Below are positions 9,441 to 18,884 of a DNA stretch of 64,000 bases, in pieces; within the stretch, counting starts at the first letter, position 1; each line of letters begins with the position of its first letter. The notes under the pieces are model-generated. The model saw only the letters and a list, made by a program, of their open reading frames with translations. It was not told the DNA's origin and ran no database searches. Source of the stretch: Streptomyces flavofungini (GTDB taxonomy: Bacteria; Actinomycetota; Actinomycetes; Streptomycetales; Streptomycetaceae); the NCBI RefSeq assembly GCF_014650815.1, contig NZ_BMVR01000007.1, positions 378,976 to 442,975 on the forward strand. Reading direction: 5' to 3'. Made by a program: the position numbers and the translations under genes.

Positions 9441-10708
9441 CGTGTCCTCCTCGGTGCGTGCGCGGCGGCCGCTCCCGCCACGAGGACCAGCAGGGCCGCC
9501 GCGAACGCGGTGAACGCGGCCGTGAGGCCCACGCCCGCCGCCACCGCGCCGAAGGCCAGCGCACCGCCCGCCCTGGCCAGTGCCTGGGAGGTCTGGACGA
9601 CCGCCAGGCCCGTCGTGCGCACCCGGGTCGGCAGGACCGGGCCGACGTGCGCTATCAGGACGCCGTCCGTCGCGGCGTAGAAGAGCCCGTGCAGGAGCAG
9701 GACGATGCCCGCCGGAACCCAGCCGCCGGGGGCCGCGGCCACCCCCACGTAGGCGCAGAGCAGCAGCAGGTGTCCGGCGAGGAAGAGACGCCAGCGGCCG
9801 ACGCGGTCCGCCAGGCGTCCCACGGGCGCGGCCGCCGCCATGAACACCAGCGCCGTCCCGACCGGCAGCAGCGGGAGCACGTGGTGCGGCAGGTCCAGCT
9901 GCCGCTGCAGGGCCACGTACAAGAACATGTCACCGGCCGTGACGAGGCCGAGGAGCCCGGCCGCCACCACCACCCGGAGCGCGTCCCGGTCATGGAGGGC
10001 CCGCAGATAGGGGCGCAGGCACCCGGTCCGCTCGGCGGCGGACGGCGTCGTGTCCGGTCGTACGCAGACCGCGAGCAGCACGACTCCGGCCGCGGCCAGA
10101 AGGAAGCTCACCATGAACACCGCGTCGTAGTCGCCCGGTACGGCGAGCAGCACGGCGAAGGCGAGCAGCGGGCCCAGGAGGGCGCCGGTCGCGTCCAGTG
10201 CCCGGTGCACGCCGAACGCGCGGCCCAGGTGCTCCTCCGGGGCGGCGAACGTGATGAGCGCGTCCCGCGGCGCCGTGCGGATGCCCTTGCCGGTGCGGTC
10301 GGCGGCGACCAGCAGGCCGACGCTCCCGGCCGACGTACCGAGCCACGGCAGGCCCAGCTTGGTGAGCGCGGACAGGCCGTATCCGGTCGCAGCCACGGCC
10401 TTCGGGCGGCCGAGCCGGTCCGCCGCGTACCCGCCGCCGAGGCGCAGCAGGGCGGTGGCGCCGGTGTACAGGCCGTCCAGGGCGCCGAGTTGGAGGTAGC
10501 CGACGCCGAGGCCGTACATCAGGTACAGGGGCAGGACGGCGGTCACCATCTCGGCCGAGGCGTCCGTGACGAGACTGACGGCGCCGAGGGTCAGGACGGT
10601 GGCGGGCACCCGGGTCCGGGCGCCGTCGGCGCGGGAGCCGGCGGTCACGGTGGCGGTGCCGCCGCTGGTGCGGGCGCTGTCGGCCGCCCGGGTCTGCGAG
10701 AGGTACAT
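9437..10708 (-). CDS. MFS transporter
   Basis: A 423-residue major facilitator protein with about twelve hydrophobic segments. The motif-A-like loop GGGYAADRLGRPKAVA lies between helices 2 and 3, and the equivalent loop GRLADRVGRWRLF lies in the second half. ATG at 10708 has GGAG seven bases upstream, so the extra N-terminal residues of the longer reading frame are probably not used. It overlaps the following propeller gene by four bases. The substrate is unknown; drug or metabolite export is the usual role. Confidence 0.85.
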   Translation of the reverse strand: MYLSQTRAADSARTSGGTATVTAGSRADGARTRVPATVLTLGAVSLVTDASAEMVTAVLPLYLMYGLGVGYLQLGALDGLYTGATALLRLGGGYAADRLGRPKAVAATGYGLSALTKLGLPWLGTSAGSVGLLVAADRTGKGIRTAPRDALITFAAPEEHLGRAFGVHRALDATGALLGPLLAFAVLLAVPGDYDAVFMVSFLLAAAGVVLLAVCVRPDTTPSAAERTGCLRPYLRALHDRDALRVVVAAGLLGLVTAGDMFLYVALQRQLDLPHHVLPLLPVGTALVFMAAAAPVGRLADRVGRWRLFLAGHLLLLCAYVGVAAAPGGWVPAGIVLLLHGLFYAATDGVLIAHVGPVLPTRVRTTGLAVVQTSQALARAGGALAFGAVAAGVGLTAAFTAFAAALLVLVAGAAAAHAPRRTR

Positions 10709-10859
10709 CGTCACACTCCAAGTGGGCCGCGGGGGAGCAGGGACGGGCGGGGAGGAGGGGTGCGGTGGTGTGGGGTTCACCGCACCCCTCCCGTCCGTGG
10801 GGGCGGACGTCGGTGGAGGCGGACCCCGGCGGCGGCGTGACCCCCGGCCGAGGCGGATC

Positions 10860-11816
10860 TCAGTTCCCCTGCCGCGCCCCCGGCTTGGAGTGGCACGTGC
10901 CGGACACGGAGTCCGTGAAGGTGCGGCCGTCGACCGGGCGGAACGTGAACTTGTAGCCGGTCGCCGACAGATCGAAGCGGCCCACGCCGAACGTGCGGTT
11001 GTGGAAGACCTCCGACGGGCCCTTGGAGGACGTGGTCTTCGAGTAGAGGGTGCGGCCGCCGGTCCCGATGACGAACTGCCGCAGCCCGTTCGCCTCGTCC
11101 TTCCTGCCGTCGGCCATGGCGGGCGCGAAGCGTTCGTAGTGGTGGTCGTGGCCGGCCACCACCACGTCCGCCCGGTGGTCGGTGAGGATCTTGTAGTGGC
11201 TGGACATGGTGGTCTGGTCGCCGTGGTCGCCGGACGAGAACCGGGGGTGGTGCCAGTAGGCCATCGTGCAGGGCTTGGTGCTCGCCCCGAGGTCCTTGGC
11301 CAGCCACTCCCGCTGCGTCTTGTCCGCGGTCGAGCCGAGGTTGGAGTTGAGCGCGACCAGGTGCCAGTCGCCGACGTCGAAGCTGTAGTAGCCCTTGCCG
11401 CGCTCGCCGACGTGGACGCCCTTGCCGCCGAAGTAGTCGAAGTAGCCCTTGGCGCCGCTGGTCCGGTACTCGTGATTGCCCGGGCTCGGGTGCACGACCT
11501 TGCTGAACTGGCCCCAGTACGGGTCGTACTTGTCCCGGAACTCCGAGGCCGACCCCGAGTCGTACGCGTTGTCGCCCGCCGTGAGCACCGCCTGCGGGTC
11601 CATGCTCTTGACCACCGGCGCCGTCTGGTTGCAGGCGGAGCCGCAGATGTCGCCTGCGACCGCCACCGTGACGGTCGCGGCCGCGGCCCGCGCGGCGTCC
11701 CGGTCGTCCTGCGTGAGCGGGGCCGACACGGCGAGGCCGCCGCCGAGCCCGGCCACCGTGACCACGCCGAGCACCGTGCCCCAGACGACTCGTCGGACGG
11801 GTTTCGCTTGGTTCAT
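10860..11816 (-). CDS. Secreted metallophosphoesterase (calcineurin-like)
   Basis: A 318-residue exported enzyme. The N-terminus (RRVVWGTVLGVVTVAGLGGGL) is a signal peptide. All metallophosphoesterase blocks are visible in order: VAGDICG, TAGDNAYD, GNHEYR, YWHHPRFSSGDHG and GHDHHYERFAP. These residues bind two metal ions and hydrolyse phosphomonoesters or diesters. ATG at 11816 follows AAGGACC. It diverges from the XRE-like regulator gene at 11947, leaving 130 bases for both promoters. Confidence 0.9.
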   Translation of the reverse strand: MNQAKPVRRVVWGTVLGVVTVAGLGGGLAVSAPLTQDDRDAARAAAATVTVAVAGDICGSACNQTAPVVKSMDPQAVLTAGDNAYDSGSASEFRDKYDPYWGQFSKVVHPSPGNHEYRTSGAKGYFDYFGGKGVHVGERGKGYYSFDVGDWHLVALNSNLGSTADKTQREWLAKDLGASTKPCTMAYWHHPRFSSGDHGDQTTMSSHYKILTDHRADVVVAGHDHHYERFAPAMADGRKDEANGLRQFVIGTGGRTLYSKTTSSKGPSEVFHNRTFGVGRFDLSATGYKFTFRPVDGRTFTDSVSGTCHSKPGARQGN

Positions 11817-11946
11817 GAGAGGTCCTTCCGTCGCGGCTGCGAAGACGTTGCTGTGCGCCAAGGAACCACGGGCGGGGAAATGCGCACAGGAAACCTCCGC
11901 ACGGGACTGGATAACTCCGGACGGACTGCCGTTACGATGCGGCGCC

Positions 11947-12834
11947 ATGGAATTCAGCCGGATTCTGGGACGCGCCCTTGCCCTGCGAGGAATCAGTCTG
12001 GACCAGATAGCCCGGGAATTACGCAGCAGAGGCACACCGGTCAGTACAAGTACCCTCAGCGCGTGGCAGACCGGTCTGAGTCGCCCCGAAAGGGCCAGCT
12101 CACTCGACGCGGTCGCGGCCCTGGAGGACATCCTCTCCCTGGCCCCGGGGCAGTTGCGTGCCGCCCTGCCCCCGCGCCGCCCCCGCGGGCGCCGCCCCGT
12201 AGCCGCCGAGACCGCCGCCGTCCTGCGCACACAGTGGGGCCACGACGCCGAGGCCGTCCTGCGCACCCTCGCCAAGCTCGACGCCGACTGGAGTGATCTG
12301 GCCCTGCCCCGGCCGCTGTCCTACCGCGTACGGGTACGCGTCGGCGCGCACGGCCAGGAGCTGGTGATGCACGTCAGCCGGGTGCTGACCGGCGGGCCCG
12401 GCGGTGCCACCCGCATGATCCACGTGACGCGCTACGCCCGGCTGCCGCAGGCCCCGTTGGTGCGCATGGCCCGCGGCTGCCGCCTGGCCCGGTTCCGGGG
12501 CGACCGGGAATCCGGGGTGGCCGCGTTCGAGTTCCTGCTCGACCCGCCGCTGCGTGCGGGGGGCATGGCGCTCGCGGAGTTCAGCATCACCTTTCCTCCC
12601 CGGCAGACCGACAAGTTCACCAGCATTCGGATTCACGCGGGGACACGGGACGTGGTTCTCGAAGCCGTCTTCGAGGACGGCTTCACACCCGCGCTGTGCC
12701 AGGCGTTCTTCCAGCAATCCAGAGTGCTGCCGAGGAAGGTCCTCCGCGAGCTGCCCGGAGCCGAGGCGCACGGTCACTTCCAGTACATCGATTTCAATCC
12801 GCCGCCGGGAATCTACGGAATTCGCTGGGCATAG
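11947..12834 (+). CDS. XRE-like helix-turn-helix protein with C-terminal beta-rich domain
   Basis: A 295-residue protein. The first 60 residues form an XRE-like helix-turn-helix (ILGRALALRGISLDQIARELRSR, then STLSAWQTGLSRPE). The remaining 200 residues are beta-rich with no motif I can name, although RVRVGAHGQELVMHVSRVLT and the end HGHFQYIDFNPPPGIYGIRW look like a conserved sensory module. It is probably a transcriptional regulator whose ligand is unknown. It is divergent from the metallophosphoesterase. Confidence 0.75.
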   Translation: MEFSRILGRALALRGISLDQIARELRSRGTPVSTSTLSAWQTGLSRPERASSLDAVAALEDILSLAPGQLRAALPPRRPRGRRPVAAETAAVLRTQWGHDAEAVLRTLAKLDADWSDLALPRPLSYRVRVRVGAHGQELVMHVSRVLTGGPGGATRMIHVTRYARLPQAPLVRMARGCRLARFRGDRESGVAAFEFLLDPPLRAGGMALAEFSITFPPRQTDKFTSIRIHAGTRDVVLEAVFEDGFTPALCQAFFQQSRVLPRKVLRELPGAEAHGHFQYIDFNPPPGIYGIRWA

Positions 12835-12940
12835 GGTGCGGCGGTGCCGGGAGGTCGGCGGACGGGCGCCGTCGCCCCGGTACGTCGCCGGGCGTGCCGC
12901 ACACCGTCTCGCGGGGCGGGCGACACGTCGCGTCGCCGGA

Positions 12941-13918
12941 TCAGGGCCGTCCCGCCCGCGTGGCCTCGGCGAGGAGCACCCTGATGTGGTCAAGGAACTC
13001 CGTCGTGGCGGGGTGCCGCGGCACGCGCGGATGGACCAGGTGGACGGTCACGGAGGGCGCGTCGGCGAGCGGGACGTAGCGGACGGCGGGGTGCGGGTGG
13101 CTGTGGCCCGCGCTCTCCGCGGTGACGCCGACCGCCTCGCCGGTGGCGATGGTGGTGAGCCATTCGTCCACGCCCGGCACTTCGAAGGTGTGCGGGCGCC
13201 GTCCGGTCGGCCACAGGTGCGCCGCGGTCGTGGCGGCCGTGGAGCAGATCACCACCGGCTCGTCCGCCAACTCCTCCAGACGGACGGCCTCGTGGTCGGC
13301 GAGGGCGTGATCGGCGGCCAGGGCGGCGACGCGGCGCTCCCGCAGCAGCGGTACGCACACCAGGTCGCCGTCCGGTACGGGTTCCGTGCGGACGAGCGCC
13401 AGGTCGACCTCGCCCCGGCGCAGCGCCGCCTCCGGGTCGTCGCGGCGCAGGACTTGGGCCGCCGTGTCGGGGCGGTTCGCGCGCCAGGCGCGCAGCAGCG
13501 GCACCGTGTACCGGCCGAGCGCGGACCAGGCGAAGCCGATGCGCAGGGGGCGCCCGTCGGCCGCCGTCTCGGCCAGCGCGTCGTCGACCAGGCGCAGGAT
13601 GCGGTGGGCATGTTCGACCAGGCGCCGTCCGGCGGCCGTGAGGGCCACGTGCCGGGTCGTGCGGTCGACGAGACGGGTGCTCAGTCGGCTCTCCATCTGG
13701 TGCAGGGTGCGCGACAGCGCGGGCTGGCTGACGCCGAGGGCGATCGCGGCGTCGGTGAAGGTGCCTTCGGCGTCGATCGCGACGAGGGCGCGCAGATGCC
13801 GCAGCTCGACGTCTTGTCCGTCCCCGCGCCCGGCCTTCACGGCTCCCGCGGACGTGGCCTTCACCGCTCCCGAAGCCCCGGTGTTCAGGGCTCCCGCAGC
13901 CCCGCTTCCAGCATTCAT
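12941..13918 (-). CDS. LysR-family regulator with repetitive N-terminus
   Basis: A 325-residue LysR regulator. The winged helix-turn-helix (LRHLRALVAIDAEGTFTDAAIALGVSQPALSRTLHQME) begins only at about residue 37. It is followed by a substrate-binding domain from about residue 115 (LRIGFAWSALGRYTVPLL). The first 35 residues are an Ala/Gly-rich tract with near-repeats of GAvKA, absent from typical LysR proteins. The only in-frame ATG nearby is 13918. It diverges from the SDR gene at 13988, with 69 bases between them, and probably controls that gene and itself. Confidence 0.88.
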   Translation of the reverse strand: MNAGSGAAGALNTGASGAVKATSAGAVKAGRGDGQDVELRHLRALVAIDAEGTFTDAAIALGVSQPALSRTLHQMESRLSTRLVDRTTRHVALTAAGRRLVEHAHRILRLVDDALAETAADGRPLRIGFAWSALGRYTVPLLRAWRANRPDTAAQVLRRDDPEAALRRGEVDLALVRTEPVPDGDLVCVPLLRERRVAALAADHALADHEAVRLEELADEPVVICSTAATTAAHLWPTGRRPHTFEVPGVDEWLTTIATGEAVGVTAESAGHSHPHPAVRYVPLADAPSVTVHLVHPRVPRHPATTEFLDHIRVLLAEATRAGRP

Positions 13919-13987
13919 AACCAGGAAGCATAAGCACTGCGTGGCGAACATTTCCGGAGGGCTCCGGGCGGTCCTAAGGTCCGAGCC

Positions 13988-14587
13988 ATGAAGATCCTCC
14001 TGATCGGGGCCACCGGAAAGCTCGGCGCCGCCGTCCACCAGACCCTGGCCGCGCGCGGCCACCAGCTCATCACCGTCGGCCGCACCAGCGGCGACCTGCG
14101 CCACGACATCGCCGACCCGGCGGGCACGGCTGCCCTGTACGCGGCGGCCGGTCCCGTGGACGCCGTGGTCAGCGCCGCCGGCGACACCCCGTTCAAGCCC
14201 GTCGCGGAGATCGCACCCGCGGACTACGAGGCCGCGTTCCGCGGCAAGGTGCTCAGCCAGATCGAGCTGGTCCGCCAGGGCGTCGGGCACGTCGCCGAAC
14301 GCGGGTCGTTCACGCTGATCTCCGGCGTCCTGGCCGACGAGCCCATCCCCACCGGGAGCGCCGCGTCCATGGCCAACGGCGCGATCGAGGCCTTCGTCCG
14401 GGCGGCCGCCATCGAGATCGCCCCGCAGCGCGTCAACGCGGTCAGCCCGACCGTCTTCACCGAGAGCCTCGACGACTACGGCTCCTACTTCCCCGGCATG
14501 CCGTCCGTCGACCTCGCCCGCGTCACCGAGGCGTACGTCCGCTCCGTCGAGGGCGCGCAGACGGGTCAGGTCTACGCCGTGCGCTGA
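13988..14587 (+). CDS. Short-chain dehydrogenase/reductase, short form
   Basis: A 199-residue Rossmann protein starting KILLIGATGKLGAAVHQTL, with the NAD(P) glycine loop. AVVSAAGDTPF and FTLISGVLAD match SDR strands 4 and 5. At the position of the usual Tyr-x-x-x-Lys pair the sequence is GSAASMANGAIEAF, so the classical catalytic Tyr and Lys are missing. Short SDR-like proteins of this kind are common beside LysR genes; enzymatic activity is uncertain. It is divergently paired with the LysR gene. Confidence 0.82.
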   Translation: MKILLIGATGKLGAAVHQTLAARGHQLITVGRTSGDLRHDIADPAGTAALYAAAGPVDAVVSAAGDTPFKPVAEIAPADYEAAFRGKVLSQIELVRQGVGHVAERGSFTLISGVLADEPIPTGSAASMANGAIEAFVRAAAIEIAPQRVNAVSPTVFTESLDDYGSYFPGMPSVDLARVTEAYVRSVEGAQTGQVYAVR

Positions 14588-14633
14588 GCCGCACACGGCG
14601 CCCACCCGCCGCCGGCCGCCCGGCAAGCGGCGG

Positions 14634-15539
14634 TCAGCGGAAGGCGGCGAGGAGCTCCACGGCACGCCGGTAACGGCGGATCTCGGTGGCCGTGGCGCTC
14701 CCACCGGCCGCCTCGTCCGCCCCGCTCCCACCGGTCGCCTCGTCCGCCCTGACCGCCTGGTCCAGCCTGTTCGCCCCGTGGGGCAGCGCGCGCAGCTGCT
14801 CGCTCGCCGTGACGAGCCGAAAGGTCACCGCACGGGCGACATGGCCCACGAACCCGGACCCGAACCCGGGCGCCGCCGCACGCAGCAGCTCCGCCCCGGC
14901 GCCGTGCCAGATCAGGGCGTCGCCCACCACGACCGCCGCACCGAACCCCGGCGGCCGCCAGTACGGCGAGAAGTCGATGACCGCCGGGGCCAGCCCCGGG
15001 GCGAACAGCACGTTGCCCGTCAGATCACCGTGGACGAGCTGGGCCCGGCCCCGCGGCACCGGACCGGACAGCGCCACCAACTCCTCGTAGGGCCCGCGCA
15101 GTCCGGGCAGCAGGTCGGCCTCGCCCTCCTGCCACGCGACCCGGTCGCCCAGCGCCCACCAGTCGTCGCGGCGGTCCAGGAAGGCGGGGCGCGGTACGTC
15201 GGCCAGCGCGCGGTGAAAGGCACGGCCCGCGGCGATGATGTCCAGCCAGCGGGGCGCGGCCACATGGTCGGGCTCGGCGCCGGGGACGAAGCGGGAGGCG
15301 GTCCACCCGGCGTACGTCCACAGGCCGGTGCGCGCACGCAGCGGCCGTCCGACGCGGAAGCCGTCCTCAGGCAGCGCGGCCAGCACGTCGGCCAGCCACT
15401 CCGCGAACTCGACGTCCGGGCCGGTGGGCTTGAGTACCGCATCGGCGACCCGGACACTGCGGCCCTCCCCGCCCGCCAGGCGAACAGGGCTTCCGGCCAG
15501 CCCGAAGGCATCGAGTACTTCGCGTCCAGGGACAGTCAT
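14634..15539 (-). CDS. Aminoglycoside-phosphotransferase-like kinase (APH family)
   Basis: A 301-residue APH-fold protein. QLVHGDLTGNVLFAPG is the Brenner-type catalytic loop (Asp and Asn) and AVIDFSPYWRPPGFG contains the metal-binding Asp. The N-terminal FGLAGSPVRLAGGEGRSVRV fits the small lobe. Near the C-terminus an ADEATGGSGADEAAGGS near-repeat interrupts the helical tail. Actinobacterial proteins of this sort are mostly uncharacterised kinases; true antibiotic resistance is not implied. Confidence 0.82.
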   Translation of the reverse strand: MTVPGREVLDAFGLAGSPVRLAGGEGRSVRVADAVLKPTGPDVEFAEWLADVLAALPEDGFRVGRPLRARTGLWTYAGWTASRFVPGAEPDHVAAPRWLDIIAAGRAFHRALADVPRPAFLDRRDDWWALGDRVAWQEGEADLLPGLRGPYEELVALSGPVPRGRAQLVHGDLTGNVLFAPGLAPAVIDFSPYWRPPGFGAAVVVGDALIWHGAGAELLRAAAPGFGSGFVGHVARAVTFRLVTASEQLRALPHGANRLDQAVRADEATGGSGADEAAGGSATATEIRRYRRAVELLAAFR

Positions 15540-15779
15540 CAGAGCTCTTCGCCAGAGGGTGGCCGGCCGGGAGGAAGCAGTCGGTCCGGAGGGGGCGGTC
15601 GGCAGGGGCTGGTGGTCGGCAGGGGAGGGCGGCCGATGGGCACGGCCCGCCCGACGCCACGGTATCGATCACGGGCACAGCCGTAGCCCCGGGGGTGCGA
15701 CAGGTGGAGGCTCACCTTGGACACACGTCGACGCAAGTGGACACAAGGCGAGTCACCCCTGGCCCCCGGGAGGGATCAC

Positions 15780-17024
15780 TTGAACACGTCACGTCGTACG
15801 CCGTACCGGATGGACCCGGCCGGTGGCTGCCCGCACGCGGACAACGCCCGGCTGCTCGTGGCGGGCGCCGTGGCCGAGGTCGTACTCCCCGGCGATGTGC
15901 CGGGCGCAGCCGTGCTGGGGCACGAGGCGCTGAAGGAGTTCCTCGCCCATCCCGAAGTCGCCAAGGACGCCGCGCACTTCACCGCGTTGCGGGAGGGCGG
16001 GATACCCGACGGCTGGCCGCTGCTGACCTTCGCCACCGTCCACGGCATGACCACCGCGGACGGCGACGACCACCGGCGGCTGCGCGCGCTGGTCGGCAAG
16101 GCGTTCTCCGTCCGCCGGGTGGAGACGCTGCGGCCGCGGATCGAGTCGGTGACCGCCGAGCTCCTCGACAGGCTGGCCGAGGCGGCCGACGGCGGCGGGA
16201 TCGCCGACCTGCGCGCCTCCTTCGCCCTGCCGCTGCCGCTGGGCGTGATCTGCGAACTGCTCGGCGTGGACGCGGCACACCGCGGCCGCCTGCACCACCT
16301 GTCGAACCAGGTGGTGAGCACGGCCATCGGGCCCGAGGAGGCGACAGCCGCCAACCGCGAGCTGGCGGCGGTGCTCGCCGCCGTCGTCGCCGACCGGACC
16401 GCGCACCCCGGCGACGACCTGACCAGCGCGCTGATCGCGGCCCGCGACGAGGACGGCGACCGGCTCAGCCCGCAGGAGCTGATCGGCACCCAGCTGCTGA
16501 TGATCGTCGCCGGTCACGAGACGACGCTGAACCTGATCACCAACGCGGTCCGCGCGCTGTGCGCCCACCGCGACCAACTGCTCCTGGTCCGCTCCGGCAA
16601 GGCCGACTGGTCGGACGTGGTCGAGGAGACCCTGCGCTGGGACAGCCCGGTCAGCTACTTCCCGTTCCGCTACCCGACCCGCGACCTCACCCTGGACGGC
16701 ACCCGCATCCCCCAGGGCACCCCGGTCCTCGCCGGTTACTCCGCCGCCGGGCGCGACCCGGCGACGTGGGGCCCGGACGCCCACCTCTTCGACGTCACCA
16801 GGCCCGCCCGGACCACCGGCCCCGGCCGCCACCTCTCGCTGGGGCACGGCGCGCACTACTGCCTGGGCGCGCCCCTCGCCAGGATGGAGGCGACGATCGC
16901 CCTGGAGCGACTGTTCACCCGCTTCCCCGCACTGGACCTCGCCGTCCCCGAGACCGAACTCGCCCGGCACGCGGGCTTCGTGGGCAACAGCGTGCGGGAA
17001 CTGCCGGTGCGCCCGACGCCCTGA
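15780..17024 (+). CDS. Cytochrome P450
   Basis: A 414-residue P450 if started at TTG 15780, which has GGGAGGGA just upstream; ATG at 15810 is an alternative. The I-helix oxygen-binding run is IVAGHETTLNLI, the K-helix ExxR is in EETLRWDSP, and the heme loop is LSLGHGAHYCLGAPLARME with heme-ligand Cys361. These are all diagnostic. Bacterial soluble P450s need a separate ferredoxin and reductase, neither of which is next to it. No biosynthetic partner is adjacent, so its role (tailoring or detoxification) is open. Confidence 0.93.
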   Translation: MNTSRRTPYRMDPAGGCPHADNARLLVAGAVAEVVLPGDVPGAAVLGHEALKEFLAHPEVAKDAAHFTALREGGIPDGWPLLTFATVHGMTTADGDDHRRLRALVGKAFSVRRVETLRPRIESVTAELLDRLAEAADGGGIADLRASFALPLPLGVICELLGVDAAHRGRLHHLSNQVVSTAIGPEEATAANRELAAVLAAVVADRTAHPGDDLTSALIAARDEDGDRLSPQELIGTQLLMIVAGHETTLNLITNAVRALCAHRDQLLLVRSGKADWSDVVEETLRWDSPVSYFPFRYPTRDLTLDGTRIPQGTPVLAGYSAAGRDPATWGPDAHLFDVTRPARTTGPGRHLSLGHGAHYCLGAPLARMEATIALERLFTRFPALDLAVPETELARHAGFVGNSVRELPVRPTP

Positions 17025-17084
17025 GCGGTGCTGGGGCGGCGGTCCGGGCGAGGACGCGTATGTCCGTTCCGGCCCCGCCCGCCG

Positions 17085-18059
17085 TCACTCGCCGCCCGCC
17101 CGTTCCAGGACCCTCGCCGCCGGGCCGAACGTGACCGTGATGTCGAGCCCGCCCTCGGACCCGGGCCGCGCGCTCACCGGCGCGCTGTGGGCCTCGGCCA
17201 CGGCGGCGACGATCGACATGCCCAGGCCGTGGCCGTGCGGAGTCCCGGCGCGCGTCTCGAAGCGCTGGAAGGGCTGGAAGAGCGCCTCGACGCGCTCGTG
17301 CGGGATGACCGGCCCGCTGTTCGTCACCCGCAGCACCGGCCGGCCGTCCCGCACCTCGGTGCGCACCCGCGCCCAGCCGCCGGGGACGTTGTGGCGCACC
17401 GCGTTGCCGACGAGGTTCGTCACCAGGCTCTCCAGGAGCCGTGGATCGCCGACCGTGGGCGCCGGGGCCAGCGACAGGTCGATCCGTACCGCCGCCGCCT
17501 GCTCCGCCAGGACCGTCGCCGCGATCGCCGCCAGATCCGCGGGCTCGCGGCGCTGCAGGCCGCGCTGACTGCGGGCCAGCGTGAGGAGCGCCGCGATCAG
17601 ATGCTCCTGCCGCTCGCCCGTGGCAAGGAGGCGCTCGCACACCGTCCGCAACGACTCCGCGTCCGCCGCCGGATTGGCGAGCGCCACCTCGATCATCGCC
17701 CGTTGCAGCGTGAGCGGGGTGCGCAGTTCGTGCGAGGCGTTGGCGACGAAGCGCTTCTGCGTGGTGAAGGCGGTGTCGAGGCGCCCGAGCAGACCGTCGA
17801 AGGTGTCACCGAGGTCCTTCAACTCGTCGTCGGGCCCGTTGACCGCCAGGCGTTCGTGCAGATTCAGCTCGGAGATGCGGCGCGCCTTGTCGGCCATCGT
17901 AGGGACCGGGCGCAGGGCACGGCCCGCCATCAGCCAGCCGAGCGCCACCGACACGGCCGACATCAGGGCGAGCGCGATCCCGGACTGCGTCAGCAGCTGC
18001 CGGCCGGTGGAGCTGGGCCTGTTCGCGAACGGCATGGTCGAGGTGTCCGGCGACGGCAT
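17085..18059 (-). CDS. Sensor histidine kinase, probably 5'-truncated
   Basis: About 324 residues from ATG 18059. It starts near the end of what should be an extracytoplasmic domain, then has one membrane segment (SGIALALMSAVSVALGWLMAG), a HAMP linker, the phospho-acceptor helix FVANASHELRTPLTLQRAM, an N box (LVTNLVGNAVRHN) and G boxes (GHGLGMSIV). Family members have a first membrane segment and a sensor domain before this. Similar-looking residues (GTATFKPSV) continue upstream of the ATG and then stop near the ribosome site of the divergent ABC gene. No response regulator is adjacent. I infer loss of the 5' part. Confidence 0.75.
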   Translation of the reverse strand: MPSPDTSTMPFANRPSSTGRQLLTQSGIALALMSAVSVALGWLMAGRALRPVPTMADKARRISELNLHERLAVNGPDDELKDLGDTFDGLLGRLDTAFTTQKRFVANASHELRTPLTLQRAMIEVALANPAADAESLRTVCERLLATGERQEHLIAALLTLARSQRGLQRREPADLAAIAATVLAEQAAAVRIDLSLAPAPTVGDPRLLESLVTNLVGNAVRHNVPGGWARVRTEVRDGRPVLRVTNSGPVIPHERVEALFQPFQRFETRAGTPHGHGLGMSIVAAVAEAHSAPVSARPGSEGGLDITVTFGPAARVLERAGGE

Positions 18060-18116
18060 CACCGAGGGCTTGAAGGTGGCGGTGCCGAAGTGAGGGCGAA
18101 CAGAGGAGAGCCCTTG

Positions 18117-18884
18117 ATGGGGCCGCGCGTGGGGGAGTCGCAGCCCGTGGGGGAGCCGTGGCCCGAAGTGCGGCCACCCGTCGTCGAGTTGGAAGGCGTC
18201 TCGAAGACATACGGGGACGTGGTCGCGCTCGCCGGAGCCGGGATCGTCGTCCGGCGCGGGGAGATGCTGGCGATCGTCGGGCCGTCCGGCTCCGGCAAGT
18301 CCACGATGCTCAACATCATGGGGACGCTGGACCGCCCGTCCGCCGGAACGGTCCGCGTCGACGGCCACACCGTCGACGCCCTGTCGGACCGTCAGCTGTC
18401 CGCGCTGCGCGCCCGCACCATCGGCTTCGTCTTCCAGGCCTTCCACCTGGCGGCGGGCGTACCGGCCCTGGACGCGGTCGCGGACGGACTGCTCTACAGC
18501 GGACTCCCACGGGGCGAGCGGCGCGGCCTCGCGGAACGCGCGCTGCGCGGAGTGGGGCTCGGGCAGCGCCTCCACAACGAACCGCACCAGCTCTCCGGCG
18601 GCGAGAGACAACGCGTGGCGATCGCGCGCGCCGTGCTCGGCGACCCGCCGCTGCTCCTCGCGGACGAGCCGACGGGCGCACTCGACTCGCACTCCGGCGA
18701 GGTCGTCATGGAGCTCCTGCGCACACTGCACCGGGCGGGCACGACGGTCGTCGTCATCACGCACGACCGGGACATCGCGGCGTCGCTGCCACGGGAGGTA
18801 CGCATCAAGGACGGCCGGATCGCGTACGACTCCGCGGCAGGGGAGGCCGCCGCGGCAGCCGTCACGGAACGGGTGGGCGCATGA
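18117..18884 (+). CDS. ABC transporter ATP-binding protein (MacB/LolD type)
   Basis: A 255-residue ATPase with Walker A GPSGSGKST, Q-loop FVFQAFHLAAG, signature LSGGERQRVAIARA, Walker B LLLADEPTGALD and the switch His in VVVITHD. ATG at 18117 has GGAGAG upstream. Its stop overlaps the permease ATG by four bases, a normal coupled pair. MacB-type transporters move peptides, antibiotics or lipoproteins by mechanotransmission; the substrate here is unknown. Confidence 0.93.
   Translation: MGPRVGESQPVGEPWPEVRPPVVELEGVSKTYGDVVALAGAGIVVRRGEMLAIVGPSGSGKSTMLNIMGTLDRPSAGTVRVDGHTVDALSDRQLSALRARTIGFVFQAFHLAAGVPALDAVADGLLYSGLPRGERRGLAERALRGVGLGQRLHNEPHQLSGGERQRVAIARAVLGDPPLLLADEPTGALDSHSGEVVMELLRTLHRAGTTVVVITHDRDIAASLPREVRIKDGRIAYDSAAGEAAAAAVTERVGA

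Noticed and set aside
8389..9564. 391-residue frame overlapping the propeller and MFS genes
   Set aside because: It is in a shifted frame of Arg/Pro-rich type; the coupled propeller gene at 8469-9440 explains the region.
10566..12296. 576-residue plus-strand frame over the metallophosphoesterase
   Set aside because: It is antisense to a protein with all metallophosphoesterase blocks and shows no fold-like pattern.
14634..15539. Aminoglycoside resistance gene
   Set aside because: Only the general APH fold is visible. No residues specific to known resistance enzymes were recognised and no antibiotic locus is adjacent.
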